From contig JASWJB010000011.1 of assembly GCA_032433595.1 (NCBI GenBank), positions 240,025 to 304,024 of the forward strand: a stretch of DNA of 64,000 nt. The letters run 5' to 3'. The notes under the pieces are model-generated. The model saw nothing but the letters and a program-made list of their open reading frames with translations, ran no database searches and was not told where the DNA came from. This document shows positions 38,087 to 51,375 of the stretch, in pieces (the first letter of the stretch is position 1; every line of letters begins with the position of its first letter). The position numbers and the translations under genes are program-made. The stretch is from Conoideocrella luteorostrata. Lineage: Eukaryota > Ascomycota > Sordariomycetes > Hypocreales > Clavicipitaceae.

Positions 38087-39542
38087 TTAATCCTGGCCCT
38101 CTAGTATAAGCTCATCCAGATCTTCGTACTCACCGATAGAGTCTCTACAATTACTCTGTCTCTTGTCACCATTACCATGAAACCTCATACCGCTTTCTGA
38201 AATTATTTGTTCTCCTGCCCGCCCAAAGAAGTCGTCAGTTCTGATACCACGAAACTGGCTTGGATCAACGGTCGCCATGTTCCGCCCCTCCCTTCTATGT
38301 CGTCGCATGTACTCCCGTACTGGTGCCATGGCAGCATCCCGGCAGGCCTCTTTAATGTCACTACCTGACATCCCTGCCGTGAGTTTTGAGACATAGTCTA
38401 AATCAAACAGTTCAGAATCCGTTTTTGTATCTTGCAGAATAAGTTGGAGGATCTTCTGTCGCTGCCCAAGACCTGGAAGTGGTATCGGAAACTTCTTAGG
38501 CATGCGTCGTAAAATAGCCTCGTCAATGTCATTAATGCGGTTTGTGGCTCCCAGAACGACAATTTGGGCCGGCTTTCCAGACGAGTTGGCCGAAGTTAGG
38601 CCATCCCACAGCGTCATAAACCTATTGTGCGAGATTAGTACAAGACAGGCGGGAAAAGATCCAACTCATAGACTCACTCGGCCTTGACCATACCGCTAGC
38701 CTCATGCTCTCCGCTTCTCCTCGTCCCTAACACCGCATCTATTTCATCAATAAATATAATGGCTGGCTGCATCTTGCGAGCCAAAGAGAAGACGGCGCGG
38801 ACTATTTTGTTCGAATCGCCATACCACTTCTCAGTCATGGTTGAAATGTGGAGATTGATAAATGAAGCTCCGCTCTCATGGGCTAATGCTTTTGCAAGCA
38901 TCGTTTTCCCACAGCCCGGAGGTCCAAATAAAAGCACACCGGAAGGAGCTGAGAGCAAAGATATTGCATGGGAGTACAGATGTGGCATTGTGAGAGGATA
39001 AATGACAGATTCCTTGAGTTCCTCGATAATCGCATCAAGGCCACCGATGTCTAAACACAACTAGACGTTAAATAGGAACAGCACGGGGTATTCTCAAAGT
39101 GTAGACAAAAGTGAAGCTCACCGTCAAATCCAACGTGTATGTCTTCAGGTGGGACCATCTCCAATGCGACCAGGTTTTCGTACTCGTTCAAGGCGAGGTC
39201 CTCAACTTTTCTAACAGTCTGTCCGTCAAAGTCAGATTCATCGTCTTCACTGTTTCGGCAGCGATTTAGACGCTCAAGATGCGCTTTGGCCTGCCTGCGA
39301 GTTTGATCGTGCTTCTCCTTGTCTGGATCCGCAAGGTTGCTCAGCATCGGTGTAAGCAGGTTCCTGGCCACATACAGGCCAGCCGTCATCTACAATACAT
39401 ATGCAAACCAAAGAGTCAGCATCCTGGCTTTGAGAAAAATGAAAAGCAAGGCAAGAACACGCATAACTAAACAATGCCATACCATTCCGGCGAACAATAA
39501 GAGATCTAAGGCAACGTCGCCAAATTTGCGTCGTTCGCCCAT
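38087..39542 (-). CDS. MSP1: Mitochondrial outer-membrane AAA ATPase MSP1
   Basis: Four exons (39483..39542, 39122..39389, 38678..39050, 38087..38621) give about 411 aa. The start is the Met of [20 protein letters not shown], which matches the short N-terminal membrane anchor of Msp1; a Met 14 codons upstream is an alternative. The AAA core has [20 protein letters not shown], Walker A GPPGCGKT, pore loop EKWYGDSNK, Walker B IIFIDEID and sensor [20 protein letters not shown] with Arg fingers. Known role: extracts mislocalised tail-anchored proteins from the mitochondrial outer membrane. The C-terminal tail after the AAA domain is longer and less conserved. Confidence 0.94.
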
Positions 39543-40288
39543 CCCAACGACCCAGTGCAGCCACGAGACTGATCTCCCGTGCATCAGACGACAGATCTGA
39601 AATTTCGACTCGAGTTGGCCGGGCGCCAAGCTTCTTAGAGAGTGCGAGTGTCAATATGTCGGGGTTGTGAAAATCAGATGGGAGGGCAATGCAATGGCGA
39701 GAGTGACCAGACTATCCCCCCCCCTCGTTGCCAGATAATTTTAAGCAGACCCCGTTCGAATGCGATTCGTCACGCCTGGTTCTGAGGTGAAATGTTAGCA
39801 ATCGTGTTTTATATATGCGTTATTATATGACGGGTGATATTACATCAAAGTATGAAGTCGCAGATCGAAATGTATTTACTGGACCAAATGGCGTGGTATG
39901 TGACGAGGTAAGTAAAGTAGTTAGGTAACTCGGAGTATGGAGTAGTTACTCCATCCTCAGTTAAGGACGACCATGTCCTCTTTAGTCCTAGTGTTTTTAC
40001 CACGACACTATCCATGTCAGAATTCTTACTAAGCAGACTGCCGAGGTTGGATACATCACTGGATTGACCCACATGTTGTTTACATTCTGCCCGAAAAGGA
40101 AATATGTGTTGTTGTGGTCCACTTCTTCAGTGGCCTTTTGGTCAGAACGGGTACAATTGCCCTCTCAATCTTGAAACGACTCAGCAACGTTGACAATCCT
40201 CGATAATCACTGTTCCAGCCCATCAATTCGATTTGTTGTTTATCATTTGTCAATACTTGACCATCACAATTTAATTCATTGGACAAAC
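39543..40288. other. Divergent intergenic region MSP1/CSM1
   Basis: About 750 bp. A diverged site of the window motif with an internal palindrome (TGGAGTAGTTACTCCA, 39938..39953) is the only structure seen. Confidence 0.5.
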
Positions 40289-41773
40289 ATGGTTCCACGA
40301 TCCACTGTTACTGGAAATTTTGCGTCAATGATAATGTCGGATTCTGAACCAGACTTTGATGGTATTGAAGCCATTAATGTTCATCCCGCTCGAGGATCTG
40401 ATAAAAAAGCATTCACCGCAAAAAGGGGCCGAGATCGACAAGCAAACCGAGCAAGTCGTGTTTTGAAACCTGCCGAAAGATTATCGCACAACAATGGTAG
40501 CAGGGATTCTTCGAGGTCCGCGACAACCCGGATGATATTGGCCGAACAAAATAAAAATTGCTCTTTCCCGGCTTCTTCGAACGAAAGTCATAAGTCATAT
40601 GAACTAGACAAGCGCCATGACGAAAGTTCTTTCTCGTCCAGGGAGAGGAGGTCAAATAACTCTAAACGGATCCACGACTCGAAACTCATTAAACGGTTAG
40701 GCCAATGTTCTAGAGAAATAATGGTCCAAGGTCATAGACTAGAATCTATGGATATTGATGATAACGCAAGTTCTGCCACAGTCCCCGAAGGCTCGCAGGA
40801 TGTCGCCTGTCGCAGGGACTTAGCAGAAGTCTCCAGGATAAACGAAAATAATGTGGATGAAGTTCGAACCCGGAATCGTATGGGAGAATTGACAAAGAAA
40901 TATGATAACTTGGAAGTCCGCTACAACGAGCTGCGGGAGATCGGGGTAAAGACTGCAGAGCTCAATTTTGAGCGACTGAAAAAACAGTCAGAGGAAACCA
41001 CAGCGGGTAAGTTATAGCCCGGATATTTTATGGCACAAGATGATCACCTTAGACCAAGAAGTTCCAACTGACCATATGAGCTCTGAGCAGCTTCCAGCAA
41101 ACTGATTTGCGAGCTGAAAGAAGAGCTTGCGCTCCAATCTGCCGCCATAAAGCAAAAAGAGCAAGTCACTCAACAACTAGAGCGAAGCGAGGCCAACGTC
41201 ATTGAACTAGAGAAAACGATCAACGATTTGAACTCCTCCCTTTCAAAAGCCAGGTCGGAAATGAACGCTCTCTCTGCTAAGCTCACTGCGAGCAGAGCTG
41301 CGGAGGCGAACGCTAAGATACCAGGAAGCGCGATGAGGGTCGGGACAGGAGGCAAAAAGTCCGCTCCATCAGAGGTAGTTCTCACGGCACAAGCCAAAGA
41401 GGACCTATATGGTGACTTAACTGGACTCATTATTAGAGGAACAAGCCTCAATGACGGCGAAGATGTGTTCGACTGTATCCAAACTGGGAGAAATGGGAGT
41501 AAGTCTCAACAAACGGGCCTCAACTTTACTGTGTCATGCTTACAATGAATAGCTCTTCACTTCAAGCTAGCTCTGGGGGCAGAAGATGGCTCAGATAATT
41601 ACGACGACGTCCAGTTCACATATAAGCCTCAACTAGATACAGGGCGGGATAGGGATTTGATGATCATGTTACCCGATTACTTGGTGGAAGAAATTATATT
41701 TACCCGCAGGCAAGCTTCTAATTTTTACAGCAGATTAAGCAAGTCTCTTACAGGGCGTTTGGATAAGGATTGA
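40289..41773 (+). CDS. CSM1: Monopolin subunit CSM1/PCS1
   Basis: Three exons (40289..41006, 41091..41498, 41553..41773) give about 448 aa. A basic, Ser-rich disordered N-terminal half (about 200 residues) is followed by a long coiled coil (MGELTKKYDNLEVRYNELRE to MNALSAKLTASRAAEANAK) and the globular Csm1 C-terminal domain (KEDLYGDLTGLIIRG, DVFDCIQTGRNG, LHFKLALGAEDG, MLPDYLVEEIIFTRRQASNFYSRL). Known role: kinetochore and rDNA clamp that keeps microtubule attachments correct; fission yeast Pcs1 acts in meiosis and mitosis. The exon 2 acceptor was chosen as the CAG eight bases before a second one, because only it keeps the frame open. Confidence 0.9.
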
Positions 41774-42530
41774 TGACGGAGATAGCCAACCAGATGACAG
41801 ACACTTGGTTGCTATTACGGTCAAACTAAGGCATTTGTCATCGTGGGCATGATTTGTTTACAAGCACCTTATCAGGTGGTTGATACCTCTTATGGAGCCG
41901 GTTTATTGAAGGCTCTAACACCACCCTCGCCATGATGCGGTCGAAACAAGTCAGAATAAAGCACTAGGTTTCATACCGTTATGACAAGTATCCCAGCTAT
42001 TGGAGTATAAGTGAATACGTAGATCTTGTGGAGATCAGAAACTGGAATTTTTGCATCTCCGTTATGCTGCAGCTCCTACGAAGTAGACACTCGAAAATTG
42101 CTCGGCGATGATTAATTGTGGTACGTCTGTGTACGTAGTATGAGGCACGGAGAAGTGAGGGAGGAACCGCCGGGGTTGTGAAAAGCTGCCAATAGGTAGC
42201 TTCTTCAGTCCCACAACAGCGAAGCTGACACCAGGGGCAGCTTCAAGGTCAGCCAATGACGTCGAATGTCACCAGAAAAACAGATGTTATAACTACTCCG
42301 TACGGAGAACAATTAATTGTAACATTCCGACGCGACGTTCTGATCTACCTCGTCACCATTTTCCCTACACATGCAAGGCAAGAGAGCACCGACTTATTGT
42401 ACTCATGCATTAAAGCCGCTGCTACGGAATCATCTTCCTCGTTCGTCGTCTTGTTGTGCACTCCAGCAACCAATCTCGCTTGACGCAGCCTGAATCGACT
42501 GACGCGACTATCGAGAACCCGGTCGCTGAA
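41774..42530. other. Intergenic region CSM1/MCD4
   Basis: About 760 bp upstream of MCD4. A TACTCCGTA site fused to a CTCCGTACGGAG palindrome lies at 42294..42307. No gene was seen. Confidence 0.6.
42294..42307. repeat. TACTCCGTACGGAG, back-to-back motif half sites
   Basis: Two half sites in the opposite (CTCC-out) arrangement to the 33170 palindrome, 224 bp upstream of the MCD4 start. Confidence 0.6.
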
Positions 42531-45500
42531 ATGGCTGCAGTCACTCGCTTTGCCTTCTTGGCTACGGCCATGATTTTTCATCTTGTATACATATATTCAA
42601 TCTTTGATATTTATTTCGTTAGCCCAATTGTTTCCGGAATGCGGCTGTTCGGCATAGAACGTCCACCTTCAGGCAAAGCCCCTGCTGAGAGATTGGTTCT
42701 TATTGTTGGTCAGTATTTTCATGCACTCCATCTGCGATAATATTCTGATCTCGCGCTGTTATAGGTGACGGACTGAGGGCAGATAAAGCTTTTCAGTCGT
42801 TTCCCGAGCCACATCCTCATACCGTAGACGATATGACACCCCGACCCCTCGCTCCGTTCCTTCGATCCCGTGTTCTCCATGAAGGCACTTTCGGAGTCTC
42901 CCATACCAGGGTACCGACAGAATCCCGCCCTGGCCACGTTGCTCTAATTGCCGGGCTTTACGAAGATGTTTCTGCCGTTGCGACTGGCTGGAAACTCAAC
43001 CCCGTTAACTTTGATAGTGTGTTCAATCGCAGTCGTCACACTTGGAGTTGGGGTAGCCCTGATATCTTGGACATGTTTGAGCATGGAGCAGTTCCAGGTA
43101 GAGTCGATTCTTACACATATGAACCTGAATTTGAGGACTCTAGCCAAGATGCACTTCGTCTGGATCATTGGGTCTTCGATCATGTACGAGAGTTTTTCGC
43201 AGAGGCTGCCACAAACCAGACCCTAAATAAGGCTCTGCGGCAAGACAAAATTGTTTTCTTCCTTCATCTTCTAGGACTCGACACGAACGGACACGCTCAC
43301 CGACCATTTTCAAATGAGTATTTAAACAATATCAAAGTTGTCGATCAAGGAGTTAAAGAAACATCAGAGCTTATACAGAGGTTTTACGGAGATGACAGGA
43401 CTGCCTTTGTATTTACAGCAGACCACGGCATGAGTGATTGGGGCAGTCACGGCGATGGCCACCCAGATAACACCAGAACACCTTTCATCACTTGGGGATC
43501 AGGTGTTGCCATTCCTGAAGTGTACGAGGGATCTATCGCGCCAGGGCACGATGCGTACTCGTCAGACTGGGGACTAGATCACATCCGTCGGCATGATGTT
43601 GATCAAGCTGACATTGCTGCTTTGATGTCTTACTTGATTGGTACGGAATTCCCGGCGAATTCTGTTGGAGAACTCCCTTTGTCATACTTGTCTGCGGACA
43701 ATATCGAGAAAGCAACAGCGTCCCTTGTCAATGCAAAGAGTATCATGGAGATGTATCGTGTCAAGGAACACAAGAAAAGAAATAGTGAAATACGGTTCAG
43801 ACCGTATCACCCATTTAGTGACGAGAAGTTCAGCCCTGAAAATCGCATCGCAGCGATCCAGACTCTTGTAGCAAACGGGAAATACGAAGAAGCCATCGAA
43901 GAGTCTAACACCCTCATACAAATAACTCTGGAAGGTCTTCGTTACCTTCAAACATATGATTGGCTTTTCCTACGAGCTCTGATAACCATAGGGTACCTAG
44001 GTTGGATGGCTTATGCAATTACTACCGTTGTCGATATGTTCGTAACACGAGAAACCATCCCGACTCAAAGAACACTTACGGTTATTACTTTTTTTTCGGC
44101 CGTTCTCGCTGCTCTATATGCGTCTTTCTTGGTTTCTAGATCACCAATAACGTATTATGTGTACACTCTTTTTCCTGTTGTGCTTTGGGAAGAAGTATAT
44201 GCCCATCGAGAGAGCCTGCGACGTGGAAAATCCGTTTTGTTTGCAAATCTACACTCTACTGGAGGTGCGGTCACTCTTCTTTTGCACAGCACCATCTTTG
44301 TCGTCATAATACAATGCTTGGTATGTCATCAATCCGAGCCGAAGTTGTTACGTTGACAATGCTCTCTTTGTAAATAGCCACTAACTACTGCTTACCAGGC
44401 CGTGGGATACATCTATCGCGAGGTTTTGACAGCAATATATGTTCTCGCTGCTGCTTGGCCTGTTGTGTATGGCTTGTCATTCTTACAAAACCATTCTTTG
44501 CTCAGTATAGTATGGGCAATATCATGTTTGATTATGAGTACTTTTACTTTGCTTCCAGCAATGAAAGTTGAAAGTGTAGCTCTAATGTAGGTCATGTTAA
44601 GCCTCAACCACTATGAAGAGTTGCTTACACTACTGATAAAAGTTTGTCCGGTGGCTTCATTATGTTTCTTATTGGCCTTTTATATCTTGTCTTCGAAGAC
44701 AAAGTGCTATCGGACCATGGGACACACGTTTCGTATAGTAAAATGAACCGGAACATCCAGCGAACCCTAACCGGCATCCAAGTATGGCTATCCAGTTTGA
44801 TTCTTCGTGGTTTGCTTTCTTCTTTTTCCTCTTCATCGTACCTCATCCGGTCTTGGTCATCATTACCGCTGCGTGAACGGGAACTCTTGCTAATGTACTT
44901 TTATAGGTCGGCCTGATACCCTTGTCGATGCTGGTAACACGTTCCAGTGCAATGTCCATCCAGGCTAAGCAAGGTCTTCCCCGTGGCAATCAAGTGCTTG
45001 GATGGGCTGTTCTCAGTTAGTTCTCTAGAATACCACAACTGTGGTCGCGCCTTGGTCTCTAATCAGTTATAGTTATTTCGCTTCTAATGCCCATATTTTA
45101 CCGCCTGCAGCCTAATACCCACTACATGCATAGATTGGTCGTCATTTTCTTAGCATGTGCACCAACCTTCGTAATTCTCACAATCTCATATGAAGGCCTC
45201 TTCTACGTCGCCTTTTCTATCACTTTATTGGTTTGGGTTCGACTTGAGTATGCCGTTGAGATGTTCTTCCGAAAGCGTGGCCAAGAAAATAACTCTGCGG
45301 CTGTGCAGCAGACTCGTCAAGGTCCATTGCAATATCGAAGACTGAGGTTGTCTGATGCCAGAGTAGCACTGTTCTTCATGGTACTTTTGCAATCAGCGTT
45401 TTTCAGCACTGGGAATGTTGCGTCAGTCTCTTCATTTAGCCTCGAGAGCGTATATCGTCTTGTACCGATATTTGATCCCTTTTCTCAAGGCGCATTATTG

Positions 45501-45878
45501 ATTTTGAAGTTGATGATACCCTTTGCTCTGATCTCTGCCAATTTGGGAATATTGAACAAAAGACTTGGAGTTGCTCCGTCCGCTCTTTTTATGCTGGTCA
45601 TGGCGATCAGTGATATTTTAACACTGTATTTCTTCTGGGTAGTCAAGGACGAAGGGTCCTGGTTAGAGATTGGCTCGACCATCAGCCATTTCGCCATCGC
45701 AAGTCTTCTTTGTGTCTTCGTTGCTGCCCTAGAGGCCGTCAGTGCCATATTTATATCGGGTATAGAGGTTGGTGATGAGTCACAGAGAATATCAAGCGCC
45801 GCCTCGGTCCAATCAGCGCCAGGGAAGAAGGGTATCAAAGCATCCAATGGCCAAACAATCGTTTCTACGAATCAGTGA
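42531..45878 (+). CDS. MCD4: GPI ethanolamine phosphate transferase 1 (MCD4/PIG-N)
   Basis: Six exons (42531..42708, 42765..44320, 44399..44586, 44643..44781, 44907..45015, 45073..45878) give about 991 aa. The N-terminal helix (FAFLATAMIFHLVYIYSIFDIYF) anchors an ER-luminal alkaline-phosphatase-like domain. Metal and nucleophile motifs are GDGLRADK, SHTRVPTESRPGHVALIAG, LLGLDTNGHAHRP and TADHGMSDWGSHGDG. Multiple membrane helices make up the last 500 residues. Known role: adds phosphoethanolamine to the first mannose of the GPI precursor. All six exons join in frame and recover hydrophobic helices. With BST1 it is the second GPI-anchor gene here, 13 kb away. Confidence 0.95.
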
Positions 45879-48362
45879 TCAATGTAGAGCTTCAATTTAA
45901 CATAAAGCTTTTCATTGTGCGGAAGAAAACCATGTGGGCAGCCGGTCGATAACATAGTGTAACACCATAAAGCCGAAAAACAGGACTTTGAGTCTATCAG
46001 CCCAGGGCAAAAATCCACCGTGAGATACAATATGACCAAACTTCAATTTACAGCAATTTTACACATGCTAATAAAATGGAATATAAATTGGGGGAGAGCA
46101 ATTGAGCCAGCACGTTCGTACATGTGGAATAGTCGGTTGATCTCTTACTTACCTGTAGGCCACAGCCACTTGGTCATATTTTATATAAATATTCTAGTAG
46201 ATATTAATGCTATGGGGGTGATACGCGTAGGTTGGGATTTGAGTTGTTGACACCGTAGCCGGAACATCCGAGAGAAACTCGCGGGAAAGGTTGAACTTGC
46301 ACCACACGACACGTCTTAGAGAACACCACCCTATACGTCACAGTCTCGCTAACAAGAAAGGTATGGCATCCACGTGTGAACCCTTTTACTCCCCTTCTCC
46401 GTTAGTGAGCCCAGGCACCATTTTGTAGCATTTGTCAACGGCAGCTGTTGGACAGAATACGGTTCCTTTTTCGAGGACCGCCACCAGGCAGGAAAGCTTA
46501 GTTGTCGCAGATTGCCACCGATTACGACAGATTTCTACCTTATTAATAACTACATTGAAGCCCGTGTCAAACTTCACTGAGAGCCATGCGCAGCTTTACA
46601 GAGCAGAAGGAAGAGACTGGCAGAAACCTGAAGGCTTTAGATCAGTGACGCATGTCAACTCGTTTTCGTTTTCGTTTCCGATAAGAGCACAGGCAGATGA
46701 CTGCGTACGCGTAAGGCAACCCTACGCTGATGGTCCCGTCACAAATTTTGCTCGCGTTCTACATAAAATAAAAACGGAGTGTACGGAGTTGAGATAAACT
46801 GGTTACCCTTGGCCCCTGTCAACTGTGCCGACATAACCTGTACCCTCTCTTCAGAGCTAACCTATATGCCCTCTTTTGTACCTTTCTACTACTATATATA
46901 TTTGTACTTTTATATTTATAATTAATATATATATTATAAATTAAAAAAAAATTACTTATAAACAATACTGGGCGCTTAGTGTGTACGCTCCGGAGAACTT
47001 ATATTTTATACAGGGGTATAAAAGACGGAGTATAGGTCAGTTCTGTAGAGGTATTAGTACAGATCAAAATGTGGTACAGGTGACCGGGCCGAGAGGGATC
47101 AATTTATCTGTACGGAGTACACTCATAAATACGTCAGGTTGACTTGTTTTTCTTACAGGCTTTCACAACAAATAAGCCAAGAACTTCGAAAATTAGTAGG
47201 ACGCCACGAAAAGATTGACCCACGAACCACTTCCCCGCGTGTGATAGCTTGTTGTCCTCGCGGAATCCCCTATTCGGCAACACGCCAAACGGCCCGCACT
47301 CCACGTTCCTACTGGCTCACCACAGCTGGGCGAAATGATTCAAGAACCTTCTAGTAACTTTCTGCGGCTTTGAATAATAACGTTATTAGAGACGGGCCTG
47401 GTTGGCGGTGAACCAACCCCTCCACTCACTCCCCCGCCACATGTGTGCGTCCAAGACAGTCGCGGGCGGTCTCTGCTAATATAGACCCGAGAGAAGGAGC
47501 CACGAGGCACTGAAATCCCACTCTAACCCCTGATCAGTGGTGTGGGCCAGGGTACGCCAGACACTACGCAGTATACTCCGTGCTGCGTATTTACAAAGCT
47601 TGTTAACGCGCTGCTACTGCGTCTGCGACATATCCCGGCAGGCATCATTACGCTTTATTGGCCGCAGACATCCTAACGACGGGATAGTCAGATTATTCAC
47701 CGGCCGGCTGAGGGTACCTGTTAGTAAATGCAACTGCCTTGCCAGGTACCACCATTTCTGAACCTGGACGATTGCGGTCGTTGGTCATCGCTTCTGACCT
47801 CGGTGCCGGCCCGGTAGCTTTGATGTAATTGGACATGCCAGCTGTGTGGTTCAGCCAGCGTAAATTTCACAGGCTATCTTATTGCGGATTAGGCCAACCC
47901 GTCCAACCCCGTGTTCAGCCTCTGTAGGTTCACTCCATAATATTTCGCCATCGAAAGCCATTTGCGGGGAGCAAGTATTTATTAGTCTGCTTCACAAAGT
48001 GGACACATCGGAAACTGATATGACACAGCACTCTGCCTGCTGCTCAGCTTCATTTCGTGGCATATCACTTGTTACATCATTACTACTTCCGCAGGTCACC
48101 TCGACATCATCTTCGTACGGTCTAACACAGCGGGCCAGACCCAGCGCGCGCATACTAGACCCTGCTAAATTTCTTTGCGCACCTCCTCCACACCCCAAGT
48201 TGCTTCCGCCCGCGCCCGGTCTCCGCCGCCTCTCTGCCGTCTCCTCCCCCTCCTCTCCTAGCTGTCATCGCATTATCTCTGTTTACCAATTTTACATCCG
48301 CAAGCACCACCAGTTCAACAAATCCGCTATAGCTGCATCATCGGCATCTACGTGACAAAAGA
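45879..48362. other. Large gene-free region upstream of the Far/CTF1 regulator
   Basis: About 2.5 kb. It contains an almost pure AT tract (46887..46964), several TACGGAGTA-type sites (46782, 47025, 47111, 47574), a CACGTG near 46374 and a CCTCGG at 47798..47803. The last 350 bp are pyrimidine-rich and likely leader of the regulator. A 157-codon ORF ending just before its ATG looks like leader sequence rather than a gene. Confidence 0.55.
46887..46964. repeat. AT-only low-complexity tract
   Basis: Roughly 78 bp almost entirely A and T with TATATA runs. May be a decayed (RIP-affected) repeat; no coding or terminal structure was seen. Confidence 0.6.
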
Positions 48363-51300
48363 ATGGATGTTGAAATGACTTCGGGCGATGCTGCGCAGCA
48401 ACATTCACAGGCCCAACAGTCAGAATCTCCCGGCAAAGCGTCCCCCACCGGTCTTAACAATGCCGCTGGAAACGCTGCCGCACAAATGAGCTTCAGACGG
48501 TATGCACCAAGCATCAAGGGTTTTTTTTTATCGCGACGAACCAACACTGACGATTACGCAATAATATAGGCAACGAGCGTCCCGAGCATGTGAGGTGAGT
48601 GTCTGTGGTCGGCTGCGTCGCCTTGTGTCCTGCCAGCACTCTGTCGTAGCTCCATGAGCCGAGGCAAAAGACATGGCACCCCACGCTTCTTGACTTCATA
48701 GACTTGATTCAAAGCTGACCATCCACAACTCAATCAGACTTGTCACGCACGAAAGGTGAAATTACTCCTCCAAACTTTTCGCAATAGAGTTGTCCCCCAA
48801 TACTGACTTTTCTCAATTGTATCTGTTTTAGGTTCGATGTGACGCTGCCAGCCTCGGCGTTCCATGTACGAATTGCGTTGCTTTTCAAATTGAATGTCGT
48901 ATTCCGACTCCGAAAAGGAAAAAGCCCCAAAATGCTGGCAGTCAGGCCGCCAAAGATTCTGACAGGTACTCAATCCCATTTTTGGCTGTGCATTTACTCA
49001 ACTCTTAGATTACTGACTCGCATCATGTGTTCTCCCACAGTGACCGAGAAGGTACGGACGACTTACCGCATCAGACTACCCCTGGCAGCGTTGGGTCGTA
49101 TCCGCGACCACCAACTGTATCACATACATCAGACGGAACTCCATCTTCGTCTATGACTGAAGCGCAGGTTCGGCAAGAAGAAGTCGACAGCGGCACATAT
49201 CTCAATCTTGTTATGAAGCCCAAATTTACCCGCGCACCTATAACAGAAGCCGGAAGGGTGGCCTTCTTGGGAGAATCCTCTAACCTTACTCTCCTCGTGC
49301 ACGACCGTCAGGGATCCTCGGATGTTGTTCACTATCCATTGCCAGAAAATGTTCGAGGGTCGCGGGCCAGACTCACGGAGCTGGACAATGTCGAGATTGA
49401 GATCTTGCACCAAAGGGGAGCGTTCCTACTTCCCCCACGATCATTGTGTGATGAACTTATTGAGGCATATTTCAAATGGGTCCACCCTATTGTCCCAGTC
49501 ATAAACCGTTCTCGCTTCATGAGGCAATATAGGGATCCTAAAAACCCTCCGTCTCTACTTCTTCTGCAAGCAGTGCTTTTGGCTGGCTCAAGGGTTTGCA
49601 CCAACGCCCAGCTAATGGATGCCAATGGTTCTACGACTCCCGCCGCATTAACATTTTACAAGCGCGCCAAGGCGCTGTACGATGCAAATTATGAAGATGA
49701 CCGAGTCACAATTGTTCAGTCGCTCTTGTTAATGGGTTGGTATTGGGAAGGCCCTGAGGATGTCACCAAGAATGTTTTTTACTGGAGCCGCGTTGCTACC
49801 ATTGTTGCACAAGGCTCTGGGATGCATCGCAGTGTGGAACAATCACAATTGAGCAAGTCTGATAAACGACTGTGGAAGAGAATTTGGTGGACTCTATTCA
49901 CTCGTGATAGATCCGTCGCCGTCGCCCTAGGCCGCCCGGTTCACATCAACCTTGACGACTCGGATGTGGAAATGCTAACAGAAGATGACTTCATTGAAGA
50001 CGAATCGGATCGAGCCAGTGAATTTCCGTCAGACCCTATCCATGTGCAGTTCTTCTTGCAGTATGTGAAGCTGTGTGAGATCATGGGCCTGGTGCTGTCA
50101 CAACAATATTCAGTCGCATCTAAAGGGCGTCAAAGAAATGCCATCGATTTGACGCACAGTGATATGGCACTGGCTGACTGGCTCCAAAATTGCCCAAAGA
50201 TTGTTTACTGGGAGATGCCTCGCCACCATTTCTGGTCCGCTCTGCTGCATTCGAACTACTACACCACGCTGTGTCTCCTGCATCGGGCGCATATGCCTCC
50301 GAGCGGTTCAAGAAGCTTTCCTGACGATTCTCCTTACCCGTCACGAAATATCGCATTCCAAGCTGCTGCTATGATCACATCGATTGTGGAGAATTTAGCT
50401 GCACATAAAGAATTGCGCTATTGCCCAGCTTTTATTGTCTACAGTCTGTTCTCTGCTCTCATCATGCATGTCTATCAGATGCGATCACCGGTACCATCCA
50501 TCCAACAAGTTACGCAAGACAGATTGCGGAGCTGCATGCAAGCGATGAAAGAAGTATCGAGGGTCTGGCTAGTTGGCAAAATGGTTTACACTCTATTTGA
50601 GTCAATCATTGGTAACAAGATGTTAGAGGAGCGTCTTCAGAAGGCTGGTGGAAAGCGACATCGAAAAATGCAGCAGAGTCTGTCGCAATTGGAGCAACAC
50701 GGCAAGGCGCAAGACGCATCAAAGCGAAAATACGATGACATGACAATCGACTTCACCGCTAACGCCCCTACACCGCAAGAATCATACGAGCGCTCGCGGC
50801 CGCAAACACCAAGTGCTGTCAAAAACGAGCATGTGCCGGCAATGCAACCACCTACTGTCGCATCGCCCAACAGTCGGCCGAGTGCAGCTGATACATTCAT
50901 GGGAGGGACCAACTCAAGACCTCAAACGAGACCAGCTACGCCCTTTAATCCCTCTTTTTCCGTCCCAGCAACACCTCCGGACCTGTATCTTGTAACCAGG
51001 AACTCACCAAACTTGTCACAGTCTCTGTGGGAAAACTTTCAACCAGACCAGCTATTCCCAGAGAGCTCCAGCATGCCCGCATTCCCCAGCTTATCTCCGA
51101 CACAGACACACCAAGATCTTAACAATAATCTGATGGCGCAGATGACCCCTAGTAGCATGTCACAAGGCCAATCTGGCAATCAATTCCAGTCGAGAGGTCA
51201 AGGCCAAGGTCACGGAAATGGTGGTGTTTCTATGCAAGGGTTTCACGTTCCGACGAATATGTGGCAGGCGAACTTTGACGGAGGCATGCATGACGGACAA

Positions 51301-51375
51301 AGCCCAGATAGCTGGAGCACAAGCTCAGCGCAAGGGCAGCCTGCTCCAACAACTCTCAATGTTGAAGATTGGTAA
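48363..51375 (+). CDS. Zn2Cys6 transcription factor, FarA/FarB/CTF1 family
   Basis: Five exons (48363..48499, 48570..48594, 48738..48755, 48832..48965, 49041..51375) give about 882 aa. After splicing, the zinc cluster reads RQRASRACETCHARKVRCDA then SLGVPCTNCVAFQIEC, spread over exons of 25 and 18 nt and the next. The basic linker PTPKRKK follows. The fungal middle homology region is clear (ELIEAYFKWVHPIVPVINRSRF, KRLWKRIWWTLFTRDR), and the C-terminal third is Gln/Ser/Pro-rich. Family knowledge: FarA and FarB in Aspergillus activate fatty-acid use genes through CCTCGG cores; CTF1 controls cutinase. Which paralogue this is cannot be told from sequence alone. Confidence 0.9.

Noticed and set aside
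47882..48355. 157-codon ORF (+) ending just before the Far/CTF1 start
   Set aside because: Pyrimidine-rich leader composition and Pro/Ser content typical of translated untranslated sequence; no domain.
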